From Rhodoferax sp. (lineage in GTDB: Bacteria; Pseudomonadota; Gammaproteobacteria; Burkholderiales; Burkholderiaceae_C): DNA of 64,000 nucleotides. The position numbers were made by a program, and so were the translations under genes. Positions 9,630 through 18,003 of this stretch are shown piece after piece; the first letter of the stretch is position 1, and each line of letters begins with the position of its first letter. The stretch spans positions 1-64,000 of the forward strand of contig JAUSNJ010000182.1 of NCBI GenBank assembly GCA_030645355.1, in the 5' to 3' direction. A model generated the notes under the pieces. It was not told the DNA's origin, searched no databases, and saw nothing but the letters and a program-made list of their open reading frames with translations.

Positions 9630-9771
9630 AATATTCCTTACCGTAAAACCCGAAAATCCGCGGCAGCGCTAAGGGCGAGAGTGTAGCGGCAGACCCTTGG
9701 GCGGCAGTTGTCGACCCGGCCTATGCTAGTATTCCCCCTATTTTTCCTTACGGAAAGCCATAGAGTTGAGC

Positions 9772-11454
9772 ATGCGTCTGGGAGAAATTTTAATTGAGCG
9801 CGGAAAGCTCGATATCGCCAACCTTGAGCGTGCATTGCGCGTGCAGGAGACCGACAAACGGGAACGTATCGGGGCCGTATTGACGCGCACCGGCATGACC
9901 GCCGAGCGCGACGTCATCGAAGCGCTGTCCAGTCAGCTGAATCTACCAATTGTTGCGGCGTCCGAATATCCAGAACTCTCTGTTCTCGAAGAGCGAATCG
10001 CTGTGCGGTTCATCAGGGAATCCAGATCGCTGCCGTTGCATGAAGACGACGGCCAATTGGTACTGGCGATGGTTGACCCGCTGGATGACTATGTCCTCAA
10101 CGCCTATCAGTTGGTGACACAACGCCAAATCGTTGTGCGCCTGGCAGTTCCGTCTGAAATGGATGCCGCTTTTGAACGCTTGTATGGCTCGGGCAAAACG
10201 TCCATGGATCAGATCGTCGGAGAAGCGCAGACGCGCGACGATGACAGTGACAGCGAAGATTTGCAGCAGCTCAAGGAACTGGCCTCGGAGGCGCCCATCA
10301 TCCGCCTGGTCAGTCTCATCATCAGCCATGCACTGGAAGCGCGGGCATCTGACATCCATATCGAGCCGTTCGAGAACCGATTGATCGTGCGCTACCGCGT
10401 AGACGGCGTCATGCACGAGGTGGAGTCTCCACCGCGCAGGTTTTCAGCGGCGGTGATTTCACGCATCAAGATCATGGCCAGCCTCGACATTGCCGAGCGA
10501 CGCCTTCCTCAAGACGGACGCATCAAGCTACGCATCCAGGGCAAAGAGATTGATTTGCGCGTATCCACTGTGCCCATCATGCATGGTGAAAGTGTCGTCA
10601 TGCGGATTCTGGACAAGAGCGGCACGGCGCTCGACTTCGCCACATTGGGTTTTGATCCGGCGGTCCTGAAGCGCTTCGAGCAGGTGCTGATGCAGCCACA
10701 CGGCATCGTGCTGGTCACCGGTCCTACAGGGTCCGGCAAAACCACCACGCTGTATACCGCACTGGACAAAATCAACAATCCTGACATCAAGATTCTTACG
10801 GTAGAAGACCCGGTGGAATACCAGATGGAGGGCATCAACCAGATTCAGGTCAAGCCCCAAATCGGGCTCACCTTTGCGAATGCGCTGCGATCCATCGTGC
10901 GCCAGGACCCCGACGTCATCATGATCGGTGAGATCCGTGATCTGGAAACCGCGCAAATCGCCGTCCAGTCTGCTCTGACCGGGCACATGGTGCTCTCTAC
11001 ATTGCACACCAATGATGCGGCCAGCACCATCAACCGTTTACTTGACATGGGTGTGGACGACTATTTGCTCACCTCCACGGTCAACGGCATCCTGGCGCAG
11101 CGCCTGGTGCGCACGTTGTGCACCCACTGCCGCGAGGCACACCCCGCACTGCCCGAGGTGGTTGAAGAAATGCAGCTCCAGCGGTACACCAACGCCCATC
11201 CGGTCATGTTGTACCGTGCCGTGGGGTGTGCCGAATGTGGCAATACTGGTTACTCGGGGCGCGTGAGCATAGTCGAGTTGTTGGTGATGTCGGACACCAT
11301 TCGCAGCATGGTCATGCGCCATGTCACATCAGGCGAGGTCCGCCAGCAAGCCATTTCAGACGGCATGCAGACCATGTATGAAAACGGCCTCTCCAAGGCG
11401 GTGGCGGGCATCACCACCATTGAAGAAGTCCTGCGCGTCACGCGCGAGGAGTAG
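9772..11454 (+). CDS. gspE: Type II secretion ATPase GspE
   Basis: The cytoplasmic hexameric ATPase that powers pseudopilus assembly in type II secretion, 560 residues. Walker A (GPTGSGKTTT) starts near residue 317, the Asp box and Walker B run around VIMIGEIRD at 380, and LSTLHTNDA follows. A four-cysteine zinc module is present: CTHC near 450 and CAEC near 486. The N-terminal domain (MRLGEILIERGKLD) matches the GspE/PilB N1 domain. I chose ATG 9772; a TTG two codons earlier (9766) would also be in frame. It opens an eleven-gene operon with overlapping or nearly touching genes. No prepilin peptidase gene is present, so that function must be elsewhere. Confidence 0.96.
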   Translation: MRLGEILIERGKLDIANLERALRVQETDKRERIGAVLTRTGMTAERDVIEALSSQLNLPIVAASEYPELSVLEERIAVRFIRESRSLPLHEDDGQLVLAMVDPLDDYVLNAYQLVTQRQIVVRLAVPSEMDAAFERLYGSGKTSMDQIVGEAQTRDDDSDSEDLQQLKELASEAPIIRLVSLIISHALEARASDIHIEPFENRLIVRYRVDGVMHEVESPPRRFSAAVISRIKIMASLDIAERRLPQDGRIKLRIQGKEIDLRVSTVPIMHGESVVMRILDKSGTALDFATLGFDPAVLKRFEQVLMQPHGIVLVTGPTGSGKTTTLYTALDKINNPDIKILTVEDPVEYQMEGINQIQVKPQIGLTFANALRSIVRQDPDVIMIGEIRDLETAQIAVQSALTGHMVLSTLHTNDAASTINRLLDMGVDDYLLTSTVNGILAQRLVRTLCTHCREAHPALPEVVEEMQLQRYTNAHPVMLYRAVGCAECGNTGYSGRVSIVELLVMSDTIRSMVMRHVTSGEVRQQAISDGMQTMYENGLSKAVAGITTIEEVLRVTREE

Positions 11455-11456
11455 CC

Positions 11457-12674
11457 TTGCCCCTGTATCGCTACAAGGCGGTCACGCCTACCGGAGAAAT
11501 GCAGGAAGGCGACCTGGAAGGCCCTGCGCAGGCCGCCGTAGTCGACCGTCTCCAGAGCATGGGCCTGATTGCGATATTGGTCGAAGAGACCTCAACCCGG
11601 GTTGCGACCAGGGCCGGGCTGGGCGCGTTTGGCAAGAGCGGCGTCTCGCAGGAAGACGTTGCCGTGTTTACCCAAGAGATTGCCACGCTGCTCAAGGCCG
11701 GTTTGCCGCTGGACCGCTGCCTGGAGATTCTGATCGGCTTGTCTGCCAATGAGCCCGTGCGCCAGCTCATGACACAGATGCGCGAAGAGGTCCGTGGCGG
11801 TGCGGCTTTGTCAAAGGCAATGGAAGTGCACCCGCAAGTTTTCAACCGTTTCTACCTCAACATGATCCGTGCGGGTGAAGCGGGTGGGGCGCTCGAAGTC
11901 GTATTGCAGCGCCTGAATGAGTTCATGGAGCGTTCTCGGGATCTGCGCGACACCGTCAAGTCGGCACTCATCTACCCTGCCATTTTGGTGGGAGTCGCCG
12001 TGCTGTCGGTCGTTGTCTTGTTGATGTGGGTGGTTCCCCAGTTCTCTCAAATGTTTGAAGAGTCTGGCAAGGCCCTGCCTTTACCTACCCAGATTGTTAT
12101 CGCTGCGGGCGACTTCTTCCGCAACTATTGGTGGGCCATGGCTGCCGCCATTTTCGGGCTGTATGCCTGGTTTACCCGGCAGATGCAGGAGCCGGCCAGT
12201 CGTTACCGTTGGGACAAACGCTTGCTTGGCCTGCCCCTGGTAGGTGACCTGGTGGGTAAATTGGAGGTTGCACGGTTTTCTCGCACACTGGGCACGCTGC
12301 TCGGCAATGGTGTGACCCTGCTCACGGCGCTATCCATCGTCAAGGAAACCCTGAACAACACTGTCATGTCCGAAGGTTTGAGTGCGGTCGCCACCCAGCT
12401 CAAGGAAGGTAAAGGCCTGGGTAAACCTCTTATGGAGACCGGGCTATTTCCCAAGCTGGCGGTACACTTGGTGCAAGTTGGCGAAGAAACCGGCAAGTTG
12501 CAGGAGATGTTGATTCGTGTCGCCGACATATATGACCGCGAAGTCCACACCACCGTTAAGCGCATGCTGTCGCTGATGGAGCCCGTCCTTATTTTGGGGC
12601 TGGGCCTGGTGATTGGCGGCATCATCATGTCTATCCTGGTGGCGATCTTGAGTGTCAACGACTTGGCACTGTAA
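11457..12674 (+). CDS. gspF: Type II secretion inner-membrane platform protein GspF
   Basis: A 405-residue polytopic inner-membrane protein that couples the GspE ATPase to pseudopilin assembly. The opening MPLYRYKAVTPTGEMQEG is the family N-terminus, which supports the TTG start at 11457, two bases after the gspE stop; no ATG is available near it. Two GspF cytoplasmic repeats (about 70-190 and 270-390) each precede hydrophobic segments. TM helices are visible near residues 170-195, 222-242 and 375-400. The length is normal for the family. Confidence 0.95.
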   Translation: MPLYRYKAVTPTGEMQEGDLEGPAQAAVVDRLQSMGLIAILVEETSTRVATRAGLGAFGKSGVSQEDVAVFTQEIATLLKAGLPLDRCLEILIGLSANEPVRQLMTQMREEVRGGAALSKAMEVHPQVFNRFYLNMIRAGEAGGALEVVLQRLNEFMERSRDLRDTVKSALIYPAILVGVAVLSVVVLLMWVVPQFSQMFEESGKALPLPTQIVIAAGDFFRNYWWAMAAAIFGLYAWFTRQMQEPASRYRWDKRLLGLPLVGDLVGKLEVARFSRTLGTLLGNGVTLLTALSIVKETLNNTVMSEGLSAVATQLKEGKGLGKPLMETGLFPKLAVHLVQVGEETGKLQEMLIRVADIYDREVHTTVKRMLSLMEPVLILGLGLVIGGIIMSILVAILSVNDLAL

Positions 12675-12709
12675 TTTCGCCCGGCATATTGATTTTGGAG
12701 AAAAAACAG

Positions 12710-13153
12710 ATGAAGAGTAAGCAATCAGGCCGGCGCCCTCGGGGTTTTACCCTGATCGAACTGCTGGTGGTTCTGGTCATTTTGGGTCTGCTGGCAAGCG
12801 TCGCAGGTCCCAAGGTCATTGGTTATTTGGGTGGTGCCAAGTCGGACACCGCCCGACTGCAGACCGAAGAATTCGGAGCCAGTCTCGACTTGTTCAAGCT
12901 GGAGACGGGGCGCTACCCCACAACACAAGAAGGTTTGCAAGCCCTGGTGCAAGCGCCTCCAGGGCTGGCCGGCTGGAATGGCCCGTACCTCAAGAAAAGA
13001 ACGGTTCCCAAAGACCCTTGGGGCAACGATTACCGCTATGTTTCCCCCGGCCAGCACGGCAGCTACGACATCAGTTCTCTGGGTGCCGACAACAAAGAAG
13101 GTGGCGACGGCGAGAACAAGGATATCAACGGTTGGGAAGACAGCAAAAAATAA
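12710..13153 (+). CDS. gspG: Type II secretion major pseudopilin GspG
   Basis: The main subunit of the pseudopilus, 147 residues. The prepilin peptidase site is visible: a basic leader (MKSKQSGRRPRG) followed by FTLIELLVVLVILGLLAS, with the conserved Glu at +5 and a hydrophobic N-terminal helix. The C-terminal domain has GRYPTTQEGLQALV and DPWGNDYRY, which are GspG signatures including the calcium-loop region. ATG 12710 is preceded by a good Shine-Dalgarno (TTGGAGAAAAAACAG), so the longer in-frame opening at 12689 is unlikely. It lies 35 bases after gspF. Confidence 0.96.
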   Translation: MKSKQSGRRPRGFTLIELLVVLVILGLLASVAGPKVIGYLGGAKSDTARLQTEEFGASLDLFKLETGRYPTTQEGLQALVQAPPGLAGWNGPYLKKRTVPKDPWGNDYRYVSPGQHGSYDISSLGADNKEGGDGENKDINGWEDSKK

Positions 13154-13596
13154 GCCCGGCCAGACAGGCTGGGTTTACTCTCATCGAATTGCTGGTGGTG
13201 CTGGTCATCATGGCGATGGCCTACACCCTGGCATCTCCGATGATCTCCTCTGGGGTTTCCGGTACCGAGCTCAAGGCCTCGGCACGACAGTTGGCCGCCG
13301 GTTTGCGCAGGGCGCGCAGTGAAGCAGTTGCCAGCAGGCATGAGACCGTCATGACCGTGGATGTTGACGGCCGTCAATTCCAGCTCAGCGGTGACCCGCG
13401 TGTCTACCGATTGCCCAAGAGTGTTGCGGTCCAGCTCTTTACGGCCCAATCCGAGCTGGTCAATGGCAGCGCAGGTGCGATTCGCTTCTTTCCCGATGGA
13501 GGCTCCACCGGCGGGAGAATCACCGTCACCTCGCTTCAGCGCAAATACGATGTGGACATCAACTGGTTGACCGGCCAGGTTGCCATCCTCGATTGA
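13132..13596 (+). CDS. gspH: Type II secretion minor pseudopilin GspH
   Basis: A minor pseudopilin with a type IV pilin-like N-terminus: a leader ending QAG, then FTLIELLVVLVIMAMAYTL, and a GspH-type body (FFPDGGSTGGRI near the end). There is no ATG in frame upstream of the cleavage site. The best candidate is TTG 13132, inside the last 22 bases of gspG, giving a 14-residue leader (MGRQQKISPARQAG). An ATA at 13150 is the only closer alternative. The start is therefore uncertain while the gene itself is not. About 154 residues, normal for the family. Confidence 0.88.
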   Translation: MGRQQKISPARQAGFTLIELLVVLVIMAMAYTLASPMISSGVSGTELKASARQLAAGLRRARSEAVASRHETVMTVDVDGRQFQLSGDPRVYRLPKSVAVQLFTAQSELVNGSAGAIRFFPDGGSTGGRITVTSLQRKYDVDINWLTGQVAILD

Positions 13597-13598
13597 CC

Positions 13599-13988
13599 AT
13601 GCGCAAGAACTGCGAGGGCATGACCCTGATCGAAGTGCTGGTGGCATTTATCGTGCTGTCGGTAACGATGGCGGTCATCATGCAGATTTTTTCTGGTGGC
13701 ATGCGCAATGCCCGGCTGGCCGAAAGCTATAGTCGCGCTGTCTTTCTGGCCGAATCCAAAATGGCGGCTGTGGGTTTGGAGCGTCCTCTCATGCCGGGTG
13801 AAGACAGTGGGCAAGTGGGTGGCGAAATGCAGTGGCGCGTATCGATCACGCCAGCCGAAGACGATGCATCCACCAATGCGCAGTTGATGCCCATACGTCT
13901 CTATCAGGTTCGGGTTAGGGCTAGTTGGGGCGACGATGGCCGTGAACGCCAGGTCGAACTCACCTCGCTGCGTCTGGGGCCCCGGTAA
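13599..13988 (+). CDS. gspI: Type II secretion minor pseudopilin GspI
   Basis: A minor pseudopilin of 129 residues. The leader MRKNCEG is followed by MTLIEVLVAFIVLSVTMA, with Glu at +5 and the usual hydrophobic helix. GspI, GspJ and GspK form the tip complex that primes pseudopilus assembly. ATG 13599 follows the gspH stop by 2 bases; a TTG at 13593 is a less likely start. The gene ends in TAATG, which is shared with the gspJ start. Confidence 0.92.
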   Translation: MRKNCEGMTLIEVLVAFIVLSVTMAVIMQIFSGGMRNARLAESYSRAVFLAESKMAAVGLERPLMPGEDSGQVGGEMQWRVSITPAEDDASTNAQLMPIRLYQVRVRASWGDDGRERQVELTSLRLGPR

Positions 13989-14644
13989 TGCGTGGCCAAC
14001 GCCGCCCCGAGCACCTGATCCAAAAGGGTTTTACCCTGCTGGAGTTGCTCATATCCATCACCCTCTTGGGCATGATTCTGGTACTGTTGTTTGGTGGCTT
14101 GCGGCTGGGCGTGCGCAGCTGGGACGCGGTGCAGCAACAGGTCGACAACCTGAACACTGTGCGGTCGGTCGAGAGCTTTTTGCGTCGCGAAATGACGCTT
14201 GCCCAACCGTATCGCTGGAAGACCGGCACGGGGCAGCGCCTGGCGTTTCAGGGAGAGCGCAGCAAGGTCAATTTCGTCGCCCAGCTACCAGCGCGCATCG
14301 GTGGTGGCGGGCTGTATGCCATCGCGCTGGAAATCGAGCACAACGGGAATGGCAAGCGTCTGGTCTGGCGGCATTTGCCACTCAATCCTCTAGTGCAAGA
14401 CTTTACTGCCGTGTCCCAGGCTCCAGAAATCATCCTGGCCGGGGCTGAGCTGAGTGCCGTCGACGATATCTGGCTGTCCTACTTTGGTCGAGCAACTGAC
14501 AATGCAGCGCCGGTCTGGATGGACCGGTGGGAGTCAGACACGCGTCTGCCCATGCTGATCAGAATTCAGGTCCGGTTCGCCAACGGTTCGGATTGGCCGG
14601 ATTTTGTGGTTGCGCCTTTGCTGGCGTCGGAGGGTGCGCGATGA
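13988..14644 (+). CDS. gspJ: Type II secretion minor pseudopilin GspJ
   Basis: A minor pseudopilin of 218 residues. The prepilin site is QKG followed by FTLLELLISITLLGMILVLL. The body is larger than in GspH and GspI and has PMLIRIQVRFANG near the C-terminus, a GspJ feature. The start shares one base with the gspI stop and the stop overlaps the gspK start by 4 bases (ATGA), so translation of the minor pseudopilins is coupled and their stoichiometry is probably set that way. Confidence 0.92.
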   Translation: MRGQRRPEHLIQKGFTLLELLISITLLGMILVLLFGGLRLGVRSWDAVQQQVDNLNTVRSVESFLRREMTLAQPYRWKTGTGQRLAFQGERSKVNFVAQLPARIGGGGLYAIALEIEHNGNGKRLVWRHLPLNPLVQDFTAVSQAPEIILAGAELSAVDDIWLSYFGRATDNAAPVWMDRWESDTRLPMLIRIQVRFANGSDWPDFVVAPLLASEGAR

Positions 14645-15543
14645 AGCGGCACCAGAGCGGTGTTGCACTGGTGCTGGTGTTGTGGGTCATTACCCTGCTG
14701 TCCGTCATCGCCGGCAACTTCGCCTTCAGCATGCGCGGTGAGGCAAAAATTGCCCGCAACCTGATTTCCACGGCCCAAGCCCAGGCGCTGGCCGACGCTG
14801 GCGTACAAAAAGCCTGGTTTGAGCTATCGAAGCCGCCGACCGACTTGCAGCGCTGGCAAGCCAATGGCGTTCCACATAGATTCACCATGGGCGATGCCGT
14901 TTTGACTGTAAATGTACAGGATGAGACTGGTAAAATCGACCTTAACACGGCATCTGACGCGTTGCTCCAGGGGCTGTTCAAGTCCGTTGGACTGAGTGAA
15001 GAGGCCAGCGTCGCCCTGGTGGACGCAGTCGTGGATTGGCGCGACGCTGACAGGCTGAGACGACTCCACGGCGCGGAGGAAGGCGATTACCGGTCGGCCG
15101 GAAAGAGTTACATCCCCACCAATAGCCCCTTTGAAACCATCGACGAGTTGCAGCGGGTTTTGGGCATGTCTGCGGACTTGTACCGTAAACTCGCCCCGGC
15201 GCTGACGGTCCACTCCAAACAGGCCGGTGTGACTACAGCGGTGGCTCCGCGGGCGGTCTTGCTGGCCATTCCGGGTGTCAATCCGGCCATGGTGGAGCAA
15301 TACTTGGCGCAGCGTCAGAGCCTGCTTGCCGCGGGCCAGAGAGCGTTGCCTTTTGCCGGAGCGGGTTCCTTTGGGGTTGGCGCTACGGGGCTGTCGACCT
15401 ATACAGCACGTTGCGAAGTGAAAATGACCGACGGAACGGTGTTCGTCCGCCAAGCGGTCGCCCGACTGGCGCAGGATCCCAAGCGCCCAATGACGGTGCT
15501 GGCGTGGGGTGAAGGGGAATCCGAACAATTGACGGAAAATTGA
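14641..15543 (+). CDS. gspK: Type II secretion minor pseudopilin GspK
   Basis: The large minor pseudopilin that caps the tip of the pseudopilus, 300 residues. The N-terminus MKRHQSGVALVLVLWVIT lacks the +5 Glu, as is usual for GspK, and is followed by a hydrophobic helix. The central region has DETGKIDLNTA and ALVDAVVDWRDADRLRR, the helix-hairpin-helix-like insert of the family. ATG 14641 overlaps gspJ by 4 bases; the longer open frame from 14527 lies inside gspJ and was not used. The stop shares one base with gspL (TGATG). Confidence 0.93.
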   Translation: MKRHQSGVALVLVLWVITLLSVIAGNFAFSMRGEAKIARNLISTAQAQALADAGVQKAWFELSKPPTDLQRWQANGVPHRFTMGDAVLTVNVQDETGKIDLNTASDALLQGLFKSVGLSEEASVALVDAVVDWRDADRLRRLHGAEEGDYRSAGKSYIPTNSPFETIDELQRVLGMSADLYRKLAPALTVHSKQAGVTTAVAPRAVLLAIPGVNPAMVEQYLAQRQSLLAAGQRALPFAGAGSFGVGATGLSTYTARCEVKMTDGTVFVRQAVARLAQDPKRPMTVLAWGEGESEQLTEN

Positions 15544-16661
15544 TGAACACATCGACGGAAAACTTCAAAGAAACGCTGGCCAGGCTGAAGCAACAACTGG
15601 TTGCCAGCCGTTTCCTGCGCTGGTGGCTTGGCGAGTTGGCCAGCATGGCTCCTGCATGGGTGCGGCCCACCAGCGCCGATGCCAAGAGCTTTATTTTGGT
15701 TCCGTTAGAGCAAGCAACTGCCCAGTACACCCGTCCAGACAGTGCTGACCAACGGGAGCTGGCGCTCACAATGCCGTCGAGTCGGGTCATGCGCAAGACC
15801 CTGACCCTGCCCCTGGCCACTGAAGAGAATCTTCGCCAGGTGCTGGAATTCCAGATGGAGCAGCACACCCCCTTTCCCGCAGCCAAGGTTTATTTTGGCT
15901 ACTGGGTGACGGGCCGGAATTTTGAACTCGGACAACTCTCGGTCGAGTTCGTCGCGACCCCGCGTGAGGGGGTCGATGCCGCCATCAAGGCTTTGAGTGG
16001 CTTGGCCCTCCCGGTGCGGGCGGTGTTTGCAGCCGACATGCTGGCTGCGGGCAACCTGGTCAATCTCTTGCCAGCCGGGCTTGGCAAGGCCCCGTCCGCT
16101 TTGCGCCACGGTGCCAATCCGTGGCTGGCTGCGCTGGTTGCGTTGTTGGCACTCACTGCCGTTGCCATGCCATTGGTCATCAAGCGCGAGGCGGTCGTGC
16201 AATTGTTGCCGTGGGTGGAAAAAGGCAAAAAAGCCGCTGAAACGGTGGACACCTTGCGGCGTGAGCTGGTGGCCCGCGTCGACAAGCACAACTACCTGCT
16301 GGAAAAACGCCAGTCAGCCCCAACCGTCATCCAGGCACTGGAAGAGCTGACCCGCGTGCTGCCAGACGACACCTGGGTGCAGACCCTCGACATCAAGGGC
16401 AAAGAGCTGCAAATCCAAGGCGAAACGGCATCCTCGGTCCGGCTCATTGGCCTGTTTGAGCAATCCAGCATGTTTCGCGAGGCCAGCTTTCGCTCGCCAT
16501 TGACCAAAGGCCAGTCCAGCGGGACCGAGCGCTACCAGTTGGCTCTGCAGATTCGGCCCATCGCCGCTGTTGCCCCGGTTGCCACCCCCGCTGCCAGTGC
16601 CGCAGTTGCGACGCCCGCGTCGGCCCCCGTGCCCGCTGCTTCGGCGGAGAAAAAGCCATGA
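15543..16661 (+). CDS. gspL: Type II secretion inner-membrane protein GspL
   Basis: A bitopic inner-membrane protein (372 residues) that links the GspE ATPase to GspM. The cytoplasmic part (about 1-195) has PilM/GspL-like stretches (LEFQMEQHTPFPAAKVYF). A TM helix follows near residue 200 (WLAALVALLALTAVAMP), then a PilN-type periplasmic domain (LEELTRVLPDDTWVQ near 265, with ELQIQGETAS). The last 35 residues are Ala/Pro/Val-rich and probably disordered. It is bounded by one-base and four-base overlaps with gspK and gspM. Confidence 0.88.
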   Translation: MNTSTENFKETLARLKQQLVASRFLRWWLGELASMAPAWVRPTSADAKSFILVPLEQATAQYTRPDSADQRELALTMPSSRVMRKTLTLPLATEENLRQVLEFQMEQHTPFPAAKVYFGYWVTGRNFELGQLSVEFVATPREGVDAAIKALSGLALPVRAVFAADMLAAGNLVNLLPAGLGKAPSALRHGANPWLAALVALLALTAVAMPLVIKREAVVQLLPWVEKGKKAAETVDTLRRELVARVDKHNYLLEKRQSAPTVIQALEELTRVLPDDTWVQTLDIKGKELQIQGETASSVRLIGLFEQSSMFREASFRSPLTKGQSSGTERYQLALQIRPIAAVAPVATPAASAAVATPASAPVPAASAEKKP

Positions 16662-17233
16662 CCAACCTGACCCCCACGCAAAGCAAAGCGGCAGCGCTGG
16701 CCCTGTTGGTGCTTGCCATCGCGCTCGCAATCAGTGCCATTGCCCTGCCTTTGTGGCTGCTCAACCAACGCTACGACGTGGCAGTTGACGATGCCTCTAC
16801 CCGGCTGGAGCGCTATTCCCGCATTGTTGGCATGCGAGATGGCCTGCAGAAAAAGGCTGCCGAGGTAGTCGCTCTGGAGGCCAATCACCATTTCCTCAAA
16901 AGCGCAAGCCCGGCGCTGGCCGCTGCCGAATTGCAGGAGCAGGCCACCATCATCCTTGACCAGAATGGCGGCAAACTCAACAGCATCCAGATCCTGCCGC
17001 ATAAAGACGAAGGCGCGTACCGGCAGGTTTCGGTCAACCTGCAACTGACAGCACCCTTGAGTGCGGTCAAGGCCATGTTGTACGCACTGGAGTCGGCGCG
17101 TCCCTACCTGTTTATCGACAACTTCACTATTCGGGCCCCGTTCAATCCTGCGGCGCGCAATGACTCTGCCAACGAGCCGGATTTGATCGTTCAGTTCGAC
17201 TTGACGGGTTATGCCTTGAAAGGCGCGCCATGA
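16658..17233 (+). CDS. gspM: Type II secretion protein GspM (b subtype)
   Basis: A 191-residue bitopic protein with one N-terminal TM helix (residues about 12-33) followed by a coiled coil. The periplasmic ferredoxin-like domain has HFLKSASPALAAAELQEQ and a QVSVNLQLTA strand. That pattern matches the GspM/PilO-like subtype found in Burkholderiales operons rather than the short enterobacterial GspM. It should pair with GspL in the assembly platform. The start overlaps gspL by 4 bases and the stop overlaps the next gene by 4. Confidence 0.85.
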   Translation: MTNLTPTQSKAAALALLVLAIALAISAIALPLWLLNQRYDVAVDDASTRLERYSRIVGMRDGLQKKAAEVVALEANHHFLKSASPALAAAELQEQATIILDQNGGKLNSIQILPHKDEGAYRQVSVNLQLTAPLSAVKAMLYALESARPYLFIDNFTIRAPFNPAARNDSANEPDLIVQFDLTGYALKGAP

Positions 17234-17982
17234 AGGACACCGTGAAAGTCGCAATGCCAAAGGAAAAGGCTCTTGCCATTGTGCTGGCGCTGTCCGCACT
17301 GGTGCTCGCTGGTGTGCTGTTTTGGGAGTGGAACCAAGGCCTGGAGTTGCAGCGGCGACTGACCAAGCTGCGCACCATCCCGGTCACGCCGGTACCGGAG
17401 CAAAAAATACTGCCCGAGTTCAGTTTGCCCGAGGCCGAAGCCGGTTTTCCTGAGTTGCTGTCGCGCAACCTCTTCGCTGGCAACCGCCGCTCGGTGGCGT
17501 CCGCCGGCAAGGGCGGCAAGGGCGCGATGAAAAAAGGCCAATTTGTGCTGGTAGGGGTGTTAATTACCCCAAAGCAACGCTCGGCGCTGTTGCGCGACGT
17601 GCAGACCAACAAGACTGAAACCGTCGCGTTGGTTGGTGTCGTGCGCGGAATCACCTTGGGCGAAGTAGAGCCCACGCGCGTCGTGCTGCGCCAGGGGGCA
17701 GAAAGCGAAGAACTAATACTCAACGTTCAGGCCGGACCCAAGTTGCCAACGCCAGCGCAAGGTCAACCAGGTGTGCCGCCTGCACCACCGGTTGCCGCAG
17801 TGCCGCAGCCGGCAATGCCTGCGCAACCCGCTCCTGCTGCTTCAGCGGCGTCGGCACCCGCACGACCCGCCTCCGGCCCACGGCCGCCAGCGCCGGACGG
17901 AACCACTTCTGCCCGACCGGCAGATAGTGTTTCCGCCCCCAAGCCCTCGTCAAATATGCCTCCACCGCTACCAAAAAAATAG
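17230..17982 (+). CDS. GspC/GspN-like inner-membrane component of type II secretion (HR-type domain)
   Basis: A 250-residue bitopic protein. An N-terminal TM helix lies at about residues 14-32. A periplasmic domain at about 95-160 (QFVLVGVLITPKQRSALL, VALVGVVRGI, LGEVEPTRVVL) resembles the homology-region domain by which GspC contacts the secretin. The remaining 90 residues are a Pro/Ala-rich tail. There is no PDZ domain. This gene is often called gspN in Burkholderiales; functionally it probably replaces GspC, which is otherwise missing from the operon. It overlaps gspM by 4 bases and lies 21 bases before the secretin gene. Confidence 0.75.
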   Translation: MKDTVKVAMPKEKALAIVLALSALVLAGVLFWEWNQGLELQRRLTKLRTIPVTPVPEQKILPEFSLPEAEAGFPELLSRNLFAGNRRSVASAGKGGKGAMKKGQFVLVGVLITPKQRSALLRDVQTNKTETVALVGVVRGITLGEVEPTRVVLRQGAESEELILNVQAGPKLPTPAQGQPGVPPAPPVAAVPQPAMPAQPAPAASAASAPARPASGPRPPAPDGTTSARPADSVSAPKPSSNMPPPLPKK

Positions 17983-18003
17983 CATACCAGTTAAGGAACG
18001 CAA

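Noticed and set aside
9630-9771. Search for a clear promoter of gspE in the divergent gap
   Set aside because: Only weak -35/-10 pairs with poor spacing were found. A small TTTCC/GGAAA palindrome at about 9742-9757 is noted but too short to call.
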